Shown: piece after piece, positions 1-6,363 of the stretch
How the letters are laid out: each line of letters starts with the position of its first letter
How positions within the stretch are numbered: the first letter of the stretch is position 1
From: an uncultured Ignavibacteria bacterium
Lineage (GTDB): Bacteria; Bacteroidota; Ignavibacteria; SZUA-365
Direction: 5' to 3'
Length of the DNA stretch: 6,479 bases
Assembly (NCBI GenBank): GCA_913060595.1
Contig: CAJXSA010000228.1
Coordinates: forward strand, 1 to 6,479
Program-made: the position numbers and the translations under genes
The notes under the pieces: generated by a model
What the model was told of the DNA's origin: nothing
The model's input: the letters and a program-made list of their open reading frames with translations, nothing else
The model's database searches: none

Positions 1-2
1 TG

Positions 3-542
3 CAAGTCACGCTGCTCGGGGGAAGCTCCGCGCGACGGGCCGGCACGATTGATGCCGAGGCAACCGCGGTGTCTTTCACGCGCGCGGTCCCGCTGGAACT
101 CGACGGCGCAACCGGTGACCGGATAACAGTTACGCTCGACGGTCTGCCGGGGATATGGTCCGTCGAGGATGTGCGCATATGCTGGGACGCCGTGGAAGGA
201 CTGGAAGAGGAGGCGCTGGTCCCGGTGTCCGTGACTGGTCCCGCGAGGGAGGATATGCAGGCGCTGCTCGCGGAGGAGGACGGGCGCTGCTGCACGCTGC
301 TGCCGCCGCAGGCGGTGGAGCTGCGCTACCGGGCGGGGAAAGCGGATCCGTCGCATGCATGGACGTACTGCGTCGCGGCCACGGGATATCTGCACCTGTG
401 GTATCAGCAGACGGGAGAATCAGCGCTGTTCGCCAACTTCGCACTGATACCGAAATCCATGCGGCGCGCTTTCATTCGCAGCATGCTGGGCCGCCCCGAC
501 CTCGTGCTTGCGCTGTTCGATGATATTGCCGTGCCGCACTGA
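3..542 (+). CDS. C-terminal part of an unrecognised protein, cut by the left edge
   Basis: The frame is open from base 3, with 179 visible codons before the TGA at 540-542, so the gene very probably starts outside the window. A GTG at 69 has a weak GAGG eight bases upstream, but the coding-like sequence before it (QVTLLGGSSARRAG) argues against it as the true start. The visible part alternates hydrophobic and polar residues in a way that suggests beta strands (RITVTLDGL, VRICWDAVEG, AVELRYRAG, YLHLWYQQ). It ends in a short helical-looking tail, roughly residues 150-175 of the visible part. No signal, membrane segment or T9SS tail is present at this end. I do not recognise the family. There is a faint impression of the C-terminal beta region of ASPIC/CRTAC-type repeat proteins (VRICWD, then a PPQxVELRYRA stretch, then a GYLHLWY stretch), which I would not rely on. 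The gene converges on the Asp-box gene, 64 bases away. Confidence 0.75.
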   Translation, partial: QVTLLGGSSARRAGTIDAEATAVSFTRAVPLELDGATGDRITVTLDGLPGIWSVEDVRICWDAVEGLEEEALVPVSVTGPAREDMQALLAEEDGRCCTLLPPQAVELRYRAGKADPSHAWTYCVAATGYLHLWYQQTGESALFANFALIPKSMRRAFIRSMLGRPDLVLALFDDIAVPH

Positions 543-606
543 GGGCCTGCTCCCGGGTGTATGTTCTCACCATCACCGTGGGGATATCGACGGTGCCGGG
601 GCAGTA
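543..606. other. Convergent intergenic gap with a weak nested hairpin
   Basis: This 64-base gap separates two converging genes. It contains a perfect 6-base inverted repeat, CACCGT at 574-579 and ACGGTG at 590-595, with a 10-base loop. It is nested in a second short pairing, CCCGG at 552-556 with CCGGG at 596-600. Neither strand has a T-run after the stem, so a classical Rho-independent terminator is not supported. A weak bidirectional transcription-stalling structure is possible but unproven. Confidence 0.3.
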
Positions 607-3198
607 CTATTTCTGCAATACCATGGAGCGGGTCGACACACCGTCCGGTGACATGAGACGATAGAAATAGACGCCTGCCGGAAGCTCGGAGACATCGACG
701 ACGACCTGGTGTTTTCCGCCGGCGAACCATTTTCCTTCAACCACGTGCTTTACGATATGCCCCAGGATGTCCGTCAGGACGAGTTTCACCGGCTGTGCCC
801 GGGAGAGGGAGAAGGGGATGACGGCGACATCGCGAACGGGGTTTGGTGCGCTCTGATGGAGGACGACCGTTTCGGGTCGGAGCCGTACGGTCGGGATACC
901 GCTGACCTGGCGGAAGACCGCCGATTCGCTCACGGGGTTTCGCAGGGTAATCGTCGCCGGATTGTCGGAACCGCTGTATGCGCCCTGTCCCGTCCCCTCC
1001 CAGCGGTCAAACGCATATCCCGCAGCCGGGGTCGCCAGCAGCTGCACCTGTGCACCGCTCGCATGCCATCCCGTCTCCGGCAAGACCGTTCCGCCTGGTT
1101 CGGCGCTCGTTGTGAGCTGAAACTCCGTGTCGAAATAGGCGGTGATCGACTGCGCCTGCACTGCAGGCACCGTCCATGCATGTGTCATTTCTTCACCGTT
1201 GCTCCACGATTTCCAGACGTAACGTATTCCCGGCGCGCCATCCTGTACCTGTGTCGTACCGATTGTGTGCGTGCTTCCCTGCTGCCACGTAAACGTCTGC
1301 GCGCTGCTGTATGACGCACCGTCGATCGTGAACATTCGGCCTTCCGGAGCTGACTCAATTGTAATCTCTGCCGCGCTGCCTGCGGCGGGGAGGCGGTGCA
1401 CGCCGTTTCCCTCGGTCGCGGCGAACACGTGACTTTGCGCGTGAAACGCGAAGTCATAGATGTCGCCGGAGAGGATGCCTGAGCCGGGAATCTGCCAGGT
1501 CTCGCCATTGTCGGTCGAGATCCGGACAGAACCGGCCCCTCCCGCATAGATGTTTCCGCTCCCGTCGATTTTGACGGCATGGTGCACGCGCGATGGGAGT
1601 GTGCCGGTCCCAACCTGTGTCCAATGTGCCCCCTGGTCACTGCTGCGAAATATCCCCGTCGACACACCGGCGAATATAAAACCGTTCCCGGCACACAGCG
1701 CATAGCATCGTGTGGACGGGAGTCCGGTTGCTGCAGGCGACCATGTTGCCCCCCTGTTTGCGGACGCGAACACACCGTCATTCGTCGATGCATAGAGCAT
1801 GTCAGCGCCGTCCGCACACAGCGCATGCACACGCAGTGAAGAAAGACCATTGCTTGCGGACTGCCAGGTGTCACCGTGGTCGGTCGAGGAGTAGATGCCA
1901 TCGCCATCATACCCGCAGTACAAGGTGCCGATGCTGTCCACGGCGAGACAGCGTGGCCTCTGCGATGATGAGCCGGTATGTACGGGGATCCAGTGTCCTC
2001 CCAGATCGGTACTTTTGCGCACGCCCTCCGCGTACCCCGCTGCGAACAGGGTCTGCGCACTATACAGCAGATCTTCGACTCTCATGTTGCTCAAGTCATC
2101 GGTGACATGAGACCATGAATCTCCGCGGTCCCGCGAAACCCAGACGCCTCCGTATCCTCCCGCGAAAACAATGCTGTCAGAGACGGATTCCAGCGCATAG
2201 ATCCATGCACCCTGCAGCCCCGCGCTGCACTGCGTCCAGCGACTGCTGTCCTTCGGCAGGCGGTACACGCCATCACCGTACGTCATGGCAAAACAATCGC
2301 CATTCGGCATCTGGCAGATCCCTCTTGTCAACGTACTGCTGTAGCCGTCATTCCATGCGGACCAGGTGCTCCCGCCGTCGCTACTGCGGTACATTCCCTT
2401 CTCAACGGCGGCACCGAAGAGGATTTCACTGTTGCTCCGTGCGGCGAAGCCCTGTCCGCTGTAGGCGGGCAGTCCGTCATTGGACTTCACCCATGTATCG
2501 CCGTTATCCGTGGACTGGAAAACCCCCATGTTATGACTGATGGCAAGCAGTACACCGTCCGGACGGATACCGATGTCATAGATATACCCCCCGAGAGGGA
2601 GCGCGGTCCAGCTCAGTCCCTTGTCCGTGGAACGAAACACGCCGTCTCCGAAGCTCCCGGCGAAGATGTGATCGGAAGCGTTTCTTCGCAGACAGTACAT
2701 GCTGAGCTGTGTCAGTCCGCTGCTCGATTCCTTCCACGCTTCTCCCGCATCGGTGCTGCGATAGATCCCGCCGCCCCAGGCTGCGGCGAGAACCGTTCCA
2801 TCGGAAAGAACGACGATGTCCTTTATGTTTGAACCAGTCATGCCCCCACTGCGATCTTCCCATGAGAGGCCCTCGTCGCTCGATCTGAACATGCCATAAT
2901 GCGTTCCTGCCAGCACGGACCCATCATCTGCGAGTGCGAGTGCGTAGACGTTTTTCGCGGCAAGGCCGGAAGATGACTGCTGCCAGTGTGCGCATCCGTC
3001 GGTGGATCTCCACACGCCATTGCGCTCGTCACTGAGGAGGAAATAGCCGGAGGGCGTCTGCACGATATCCTGGCACACGGCGCCGTACGGGCCGTTGGTC
3101 GCTTCCCATTTCGGGGTTTGTGCGGTGACTGTCGTCGCAACGGCAATGAGCGCGACATAGACCAGAGCGAGTGTCGAAGCGGCGGAAATCCGTGTCAT
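607..3198 (-). CDS. Secreted Asp-box (BNR) propeller protein with InlB-type repeats and T9SS sorting domain
   Basis: The gene encodes 863 residues. I place the start at 3198 because AGGAGG lies six bases upstream and the protein then opens directly with a Sec signal peptide (MTRISAASTLALVYVALIAV, cleavage near VTA|Q at 26/27). The open frame continues to 3297 but those codons look like leader. Residues about 27-609 form 14 units of 39-43 residues. Twelve carry the Asp-box pattern S-x-D-x-G-x-x-W or a close variant, at 65, 106, 148, 190, 229, 272, 355, 396, 438, 479, 519 and 561. Units 7 and 14 lack it and read VYRLPKDSSRW and VHRLPAAGSA. Residues about 608-690 and 693-764 resemble divergent InlB-type bacterial repeats (FTWQQGSTHTI; GYAFDRWEG). 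Residues 778-863 are a T9SS type A sorting domain (SAPNP, LTDILG, LPAGVYFYRL, SMVLQK). Asp-box propellers occur in sialidases, GH74 xyloglucanases, sortilin-like proteins and uncharacterised surface proteins. No catalytic set is evident, so binding or adhesion is as likely as catalysis. It may be outer-membrane anchored or released. Confidence 0.93.
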   Translation of the reverse strand: MTRISAASTLALVYVALIAVATTVTAQTPKWEATNGPYGAVCQDIVQTPSGYFLLSDERNGVWRSTDGCAHWQQSSSGLAAKNVYALALADDGSVLAGTHYGMFRSSDEGLSWEDRSGGMTGSNIKDIVVLSDGTVLAAAWGGGIYRSTDAGEAWKESSSGLTQLSMYCLRRNASDHIFAGSFGDGVFRSTDKGLSWTALPLGGYIYDIGIRPDGVLLAISHNMGVFQSTDNGDTWVKSNDGLPAYSGQGFAARSNSEILFGAAVEKGMYRSSDGGSTWSAWNDGYSSTLTRGICQMPNGDCFAMTYGDGVYRLPKDSSRWTQCSAGLQGAWIYALESVSDSIVFAGGYGGVWVSRDRGDSWSHVTDDLSNMRVEDLLYSAQTLFAAGYAEGVRKSTDLGGHWIPVHTGSSSQRPRCLAVDSIGTLYCGYDGDGIYSSTDHGDTWQSASNGLSSLRVHALCADGADMLYASTNDGVFASANRGATWSPAATGLPSTRCYALCAGNGFIFAGVSTGIFRSSDQGAHWTQVGTGTLPSRVHHAVKIDGSGNIYAGGAGSVRISTDNGETWQIPGSGILSGDIYDFAFHAQSHVFAATEGNGVHRLPAAGSAAEITIESAPEGRMFTIDGASYSSAQTFTWQQGSTHTIGTTQVQDGAPGIRYVWKSWSNGEEMTHAWTVPAVQAQSITAYFDTEFQLTTSAEPGGTVLPETGWHASGAQVQLLATPAAGYAFDRWEGTGQGAYSGSDNPATITLRNPVSESAVFRQVSGIPTVRLRPETVVLHQSAPNPVRDVAVIPFSLSRAQPVKLVLTDILGHIVKHVVEGKWFAGGKHQVVVDVSELPAGVYFYRLMSPDGVSTRSMVLQK
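1372..3120 (-). repeat. Protein-level array of 14 Asp-box blade repeats (7+7 pattern)
   Basis: Fourteen units of about 41-42 codons encode blade-like beta repeats within the secreted protein. The tryptophans ending the Asp-boxes are 39 to 43 residues apart, and the one double-length gap of 83 residues is filled by degenerate unit 7. Units 7 and 14 share the same substitution, G-x-GV-(Y/H)-RLP in place of the Asp-box, which is what two tandem seven-bladed propellers would give. The N-terminal stretch KWEATNGPYG resembles the W-containing strand that follows each Asp-box (for example WKESSSGLTQ). It could supply the missing last strand of unit 14, the so-called velcro closure. The repeats are divergent at DNA level and show no long identical copies. 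Confidence 0.85.
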
Positions 3199-3204
3199 GG
3201 CATG

Positions 3205-3210
3205 CCTCCT
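3205..3210 (-). promoter_or_regulatory. Strong Shine-Dalgarno site deciding the start of the Asp-box gene
   Basis: The minus strand reads AGGAGG followed by six bases (CATGCC) and the ATG at 3198. This is a perfect anti-16S match at good spacing, and it decides between the 3198 start and the longer open frame reaching 3297. An overlapping ATG lies five bases upstream in the spacer, in another frame, and is too close to the site to be used. Confidence 0.85.
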
Positions 3211-3376
3211 GGTGTTTCGCGTGCAGGCACCTGCGAGGAGAGGGTCCGCGCAGAGCGCTGGAACCTGTCTGCCATCAGAGACTGGATTGCACTTCAATCC
3301 GAGCGCATGCGCGCGGAGCTCCGCTCACGCGGCGACCACGTCTCTGAAATACGGTATTCAGGATGAGTTACTGTGC

Positions 3377-3405
3377 AGTATACAGGATTCGACATCCAGG
3401 TGCAA
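3377..3405 (-). promoter_or_regulatory. Sigma70-like promoter candidate for the Asp-box gene
   Basis: On the minus strand, TTGCAC (3405-3400) is followed by exactly 17 bases and then TATACT (3382-3377). The -10 matches the TATAAT consensus at five of six positions. The -35 matches only at the TTG. The site lies in a gap upstream of the Asp-box start and in the right orientation. Start of transcription is predicted near 3370. This is consensus matching by eye only. Confidence 0.45.
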
Positions 3406-3459
3406 GAGCAACCGTGCGCCCATCGTCGTACGCGCGCCGATGAAACATCTGAGGTCGGA

Positions 3460-3915
3460 TTACTCTTTCTTCTTCAGTACCATTTTCCCGGCGACCGTCT
3501 TGATCTCGGGATCCTGAGGGTATGCTATCGTGCACGTTCCTGAGATCTCATTCTTCATTTCATCGTACGTCCCGCTCATCCTGAAGCGTTGAAAACCGGC
3601 ATCCACCGGTTTCTCATACCGGAGCGTGACCGCTCCTTCGTGCGAAAGGGAGCCCTCGATAGAATCCACCCTGTTGTCATGCTGCATCGTTCCTCGAAGC
3701 ATTCCGTCGCAGACGATCAACACCGTTTCTCCCTCGACCGTCGCAGTATCGAGGAAGCTCAACACCTTCCCGTCCTCGTAGGCAACCGTGTCAGGTATTT
3801 CAAACACCATGACGTGGTGCCATGTCCCGCTGATGCCTTCATCGCGACTGCAGCCGAGCGCCAGAACGAACAACGTGAATACAATTCCCACCTGGTTGCT
3901 TCGAGGATGAGTCAT
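3460..3915 (-). CDS. Small lipoprotein of unknown family
   Basis: The gene encodes 151 residues. The N-terminus has an H and R before a hydrophobic run (GIVFTLFVLALGC), then a lipobox-like ALGC with the modified cysteine at residue 22, followed by Ser-Arg-Asp. This predicts processing by Lgt and signal peptidase II, and probably outer-membrane placement because no Asp follows the cysteine directly. The mature part of about 130 residues is rich in beta-type stretches (GTWHHVMVFE, ETVLIVCDGMLRGTM, AVTLRYEKP, RFRMSGTYD, EISGTCTIAYP, KTVAGKMVLKK). The repeated S/GTW-, GT- and SGT- openings recall small lipocalin-like or beta-barrel lipoproteins, but I cannot assign a family. Two further cysteines, in IVCDG and GTCTI, could pair. 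A weak GAAGG lies seven bases before the ATG, and the coding sequence ends in a lysine-rich tail. It lies upstream of the Asp-box gene on the same strand, but the 261-base gap and separate promoter candidate argue against a tight operon. Confidence 0.8.
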   Translation of the reverse strand: MTHPRSNQVGIVFTLFVLALGCSRDEGISGTWHHVMVFEIPDTVAYEDGKVLSFLDTATVEGETVLIVCDGMLRGTMQHDNRVDSIEGSLSHEGAVTLRYEKPVDAGFQRFRMSGTYDEMKNEISGTCTIAYPQDPEIKTVAGKMVLKKKE

Positions 3916-3950
3916 AGGTCGACCTTCACAAAAATGTAGAATGACAAAAA

Positions 3951-3979
3951 AACGTAGTCCCTTTTCGTATTAGGTGCAA
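3951..3979 (-). promoter_or_regulatory. Tentative promoter of the lipoprotein gene
   Basis: On the minus strand, TTGCAC (3979-3974) is followed by 17 bases and TACGTT (3956-3951). The -10 part is poor, with three of six positions matching. The position is sensible: transcription would start near 3944, about 29 bases before the ATG at 3915. The -35 lies within the octamer TTGCACCT, the same octamer found at the same spacing in the candidate upstream of the Asp-box gene. Confidence 0.25.
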
Positions 3980-4001
3980 TGCCATCTATAGCCCCCCCCC
4001 A

Positions 4002-4042
4002 GTTGCGGGGCGTTGCGGGACTTCATTGCCTCATTCCGCAAC
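4002..4042. repeat. Tandem GTTGCGG repeat with an inverted copy (hairpin)
   Basis: The 10-base unit GTTGCGGGRC occurs twice in tandem at 4002-4011 and 4012-4021. An inverted copy CCGCAAC follows at 4036-4042. The second unit can pair with it over nine positions, 4012-4020 with 4034-4042, including one G-T pair, leaving a 13-base loop. The first unit can compete for the same partner over seven bases. There is no T-run after it, so it is not an obvious terminator. It could be a REP-like extragenic palindrome, an operator or an RNA switch; the sequence alone does not decide. Confidence 0.55.
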
Positions 4043-4193
4043 TTGTGTTTCGGCCCGTCGGTTGAGATGCGAATGAGGTTTGCTGAGCGTACACAGCTGG
4101 AACTGCTGCCTACAGCTGCAGTGGGATGAACATCTGCCGCCTTGATTTGCGCGAGCCACTTGCATGTGAACATTCCAAGATGAAAGTTCCTGT

Positions 4194-6347
4194 ATGCACG
4201 TTCGAAACGCATTTCAAACGCATCGTGCCTCCAGATTGAGAGCGTATGTGACCGTTGTCGCCATTGTCTTACTGGCGACGATGTGTATTGATGAGGTCAG
4301 TGCACAATCCCCGTTGAAGGCTACGGTGTATCCCGGACATCTGGCAGAAAATCATGCGGATGTGTATCGGCCTGGATTGTTCTATTTCCAGTTCTGGGAT
4401 CAATCGGCAAACGGGGTGTTCCGCTACGTCTCCACGCCACAGATGTACAACTGTCTGCGCGAAACAAAGTTTTATGCCGACTGCTGGCGGTGGAGTACCA
4501 GTCGTGGCGACCTGCTGCAGAAGATGCGCGATACGGGATTGCGCGGGTGGTTGCAGTCCCTCTACGAATGGACGGACCGGGTCGTCGTCAAATTCAACGG
4601 TATGCCATACTGGCTGAGCTCGAGCAGCAACACAGACGTACTGAATGACAAGAGTTGGCGTGAATTTCAGGTGCATCCCCCACGGGACTGGAGAGAATGG
4701 GAGGACGCGATCGAGTCTTCCGTGGAACTTCTCGCATCCTGGGGAATTCACCCGTATTACGAGATCTGGAATGAGCCTGATGGTGAATACTGGAAGGGCA
4801 GTGACGCGGATTTCCTTGAGCTGTACCGCCGCACAGCGCTGGCCATCAGGCGCACGGATCCTCAGGCCCGGATTGGCGGTCCGGGAATGCATACCTGGTG
4901 GCGATCGGTGAATCCCACCCTGGCCGCCGAGCAGCAGCCATATATGAATGCGCTGTTCGGCTTGAAGCCCGATGCGCTCCCTGAGCGGTATGCACTGCTG
5001 TATGCGCTGCTCGACAGTGTGCAGAACGGGTGGAACGGAGAGGATGTCCCGCTGGATTTCATTTCTTATCACCATTTCAATCACAATCGATACGAGATTG
5101 TTCGAACCGCGGAACAGCTGCGCGGGAAAATGCTGCGTCTCGGATACTGTCCACCCGGCACTCCCTGTCCTTCGGGCCGTCCGTTCCCGGAACTCTATAT
5201 CTCCGAGTGGCAGACCACGTACGGCGCGCAGGAGCAGGTTTTTCAGCCCGCGCTGTTCCTGATGCTGCTCGACGCAATGGCGGAGGCGGGAATTGAGATG
5301 AACAGCATCGCGGCACTCGCGGATTTCGATTCTGATCCGGAAGATGAGTTTACGCACGGCTGGGGTATGATCAGCGGCAATCATCTCGTCAAACCGGTAT
5401 ATAAAGCGCTGCAGCTATTGAGCGATGTAATCGGGCATGGAAGTTTGGTAGAGGTCGCATCGGAGGATTTAACAGGCTGGGCGAGTTTGCAGTCCGATAC
5501 GCTGCGCGTTCTGCTCGCGCATTACAGCATGCCACCCATCTGGTATTCGCAGTATCCGAAGGTGGGATGGAACGCCTTCGAGGCATTGCTGTACCACCCG
5601 GAGTCGATACTGACGAAGGTGGACTACCAGGCGGCCGGGCATACCTCGCTGTACTGGGGACACAATGACTGGGGCAGCATCGATCGCATCATTCGCGGAG
5701 AGCTTGCACCCTTTCCCGCTTCGAATCCCAGGATGATGAAAGCGCTTGTACGTGCCCGGCAGCAGTGGGGGCAGGACTCCATCGCGCACAGCGGAAAGCA
5801 TATACTTCAACTCCGCATCGCGGGAATTCAGGATACCGCGCATGGCATGCTCTATCGAATAGATTCAACCAGGCACAATATCATCGCCCTGTATGACTCG
5901 TTGCGAGCAGCGGACTATTCGCATCAGCGCGCTGTCGATTCGCTGCAGTCCTGTCATTTCCCGGGAGGCTGTTACGGGGTGGGATGGGAAGCGGAGCAGG
6001 TAACCCTCGTGGCAGGTGCCCTAGACGTCGAGGTCGATGCGAACAGCGTGTGTTATTTTCAGTTCGAAGGTGTTACATCCACGACATCCGCGGAGCAGAC
6101 TGATCCTGCGGTGGATCAGTTCACGGTGTATCCGCAGCCTGCGCATCATGCGCTCTCATACGTCCTGTCGCCGGAATGGGGACAGGCTCAGATCTCCCTT
6201 ACCACCATGCACGGACAGATCCTGAAATATGGAACAGGGAGTCGCGGGAGCATGCTCGTAGGAGACCTTCGCAGCGGCTTATACCTGCTGCGCGCGGCGC
6301 GAGCGGACGGGCAAACCTGCTGCAGGCCTGTCGTCGTCCTGCGCTGA
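4194..6347 (+). CDS. Secreted GH39-like glycoside hydrolase with T9SS-type sorting tail
   Basis: The gene encodes 717 residues. The ATG at 4194 is the first start after an in-frame stop. Its Shine-Dalgarno is weak, and a GTG at codon 19 preceded by GAGAG is a less likely alternative. Residues 1-37 are a signal peptide with a basic n-region, core VTVVAIVLLATM and cleavage near VSA|Q. The catalytic part is a clan GH-A barrel. EIWNEPD at 190-196 is the GH39 acid/base signature (E194), SYHHF at 291-295 is the expected His-containing strand, and YISEW at 335-339 gives nucleophile E338. Residues about 400-625 fit the GH39 accessory beta domain, including YRIDSTRHNIIALYDSL at 554-570. Residues about 642-717 look like a T9SS type A sorting domain (VYPQPA, DLRSGLYLLRA, VVVLR), with PQP in place of the usual PNP. 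Cysteine pairs C87/C97, C319/C325 and C587/C593 suggest disulfides. GH39 includes beta-xylosidases and alpha-L-iduronidases, and the substrate cannot be called here. No Sus transporter or other CAZyme is adjacent. Confidence 0.9.
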   Translation: MHVRNAFQTHRASRLRAYVTVVAIVLLATMCIDEVSAQSPLKATVYPGHLAENHADVYRPGLFYFQFWDQSANGVFRYVSTPQMYNCLRETKFYADCWRWSTSRGDLLQKMRDTGLRGWLQSLYEWTDRVVVKFNGMPYWLSSSSNTDVLNDKSWREFQVHPPRDWREWEDAIESSVELLASWGIHPYYEIWNEPDGEYWKGSDADFLELYRRTALAIRRTDPQARIGGPGMHTWWRSVNPTLAAEQQPYMNALFGLKPDALPERYALLYALLDSVQNGWNGEDVPLDFISYHHFNHNRYEIVRTAEQLRGKMLRLGYCPPGTPCPSGRPFPELYISEWQTTYGAQEQVFQPALFLMLLDAMAEAGIEMNSIAALADFDSDPEDEFTHGWGMISGNHLVKPVYKALQLLSDVIGHGSLVEVASEDLTGWASLQSDTLRVLLAHYSMPPIWYSQYPKVGWNAFEALLYHPESILTKVDYQAAGHTSLYWGHNDWGSIDRIIRGELAPFPASNPRMMKALVRARQQWGQDSIAHSGKHILQLRIAGIQDTAHGMLYRIDSTRHNIIALYDSLRAADYSHQRAVDSLQSCHFPGGCYGVGWEAEQVTLVAGALDVEVDANSVCYFQFEGVTSTTSAEQTDPAVDQFTVYPQPAHHALSYVLSPEWGQAQISLTTMHGQILKYGTGSRGSMLVGDLRSGLYLLRAARADGQTCCRPVVVLR

Positions 6348-6363
6348 GAATGTGCCTGCGCGA
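6348..6363. other. 16-base convergent gap, no terminator seen
   Basis: Only 16 bases lie between the stop codons of the hydrolase and the converging partial gene. A 6-base inverted repeat, GCGCTG at 6341-6346 and CAGCGC at 6370-6375, spans both stops with a 23-base loop. It has no T-run and is weak evidence for a shared terminator. Confidence 0.3.

Larger units (their letters stand above)
3199..3459 (-). other. 261-base gap: leader of the Asp-box gene, with adjacent palindromes
   Basis: No credible gene is seen here. If the promoter candidate at 3377-3405 is used, transcription would begin near 3370 and leave a leader of about 170 bases. The leader contains two adjoining perfect palindromes, GCGCATGCGC at 3303-3312 and GCGGAGCTCCGC at 3313-3324, bounded by GAGCG at 3301-3305 and CGCTC at 3322-3326. 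They could fold in the RNA or form a protein-binding site. No known riboswitch is recognised. The part just after the lipoprotein stop has only a 5-base inverted repeat (CATCG/CGATG) and no T-run, so no clear terminator separates the two genes. Confidence 0.45.
3916..4193. other. 278-base divergent intergenic region with C9 tract and hairpin repeats
   Basis: The region separates the divergent lipoprotein and hydrolase genes, so it must carry signals for both. It holds the tentative lipoprotein promoter, a 7-base A-run at 3946-3952, a run of nine C at 3992-4000, the repeat cluster at 4002-4042 and two copies of ACAGCTG at 4093-4099 and 4112-4118. I found no convincing promoter for the hydrolase on the plus strand. 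An 80-codon minus-strand frame covers much of the gap and overlaps the first bases of the hydrolase, but it has no recognisable content. Confidence 0.5.

Noticed and set aside
574..595. Rho-independent terminator between the converging genes
   Set aside because: The stem is only six bases and neither strand has a T-run after it, so it is kept only as a weak hairpin.
709..1314. 201-codon open frame on the plus strand
   Set aside because: It is antisense to the InlB-type repeats and T9SS tail. It has no ribosome site or recognisable fold.
1185..2060. 291-codon open frame on the minus strand in another register
   Set aside because: It overlaps the Asp-box repeats in a shifted frame, and its Arg-rich product without motifs is typical of a shadow.
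1372..3120. CRISPR-like or DNA tandem repeat in the Asp-box region
   Set aside because: The periodicity is at protein level (about 41-42 codons). The DNA copies are divergent and have no spacer structure.
3199..3297. N-terminal extension of the Asp-box protein to an ATG at 3297
   Set aside because: The extra 33 residues are not signal-like and would bury the signal peptide. The strong AGGAGG fits the start at 3198.
4002..4067. Integron attC site suggested by GTTGCGG and CCGCAAC
   Set aside because: The cores do not fit GTTRRRY/RYYYAAC, their order (GTT before AAC) is wrong for attC, and no integrase or cassette gene is visible.
4093..4118. Paired ACAGCTG sites as an operator
   Set aside because: Two 7-base copies 19 bases apart around a common CAGCTG palindrome can easily arise by chance, and no regulator is encoded nearby.
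3970..4212. Possible 80-residue protein on the minus strand in the divergent gap
   Set aside because: It overlaps the hydrolase start, runs through the C9 tract and hairpin repeats, has no Shine-Dalgarno, and shows no domain or signal.
4269..5384. 371-codon open frame on the minus strand
   Set aside because: It lies wholly antisense to the hydrolase gene, whose catalytic motifs and signal peptide are clear. Its product is Arg/His-rich with no domain, as expected of a shadow frame in GC-rich DNA.
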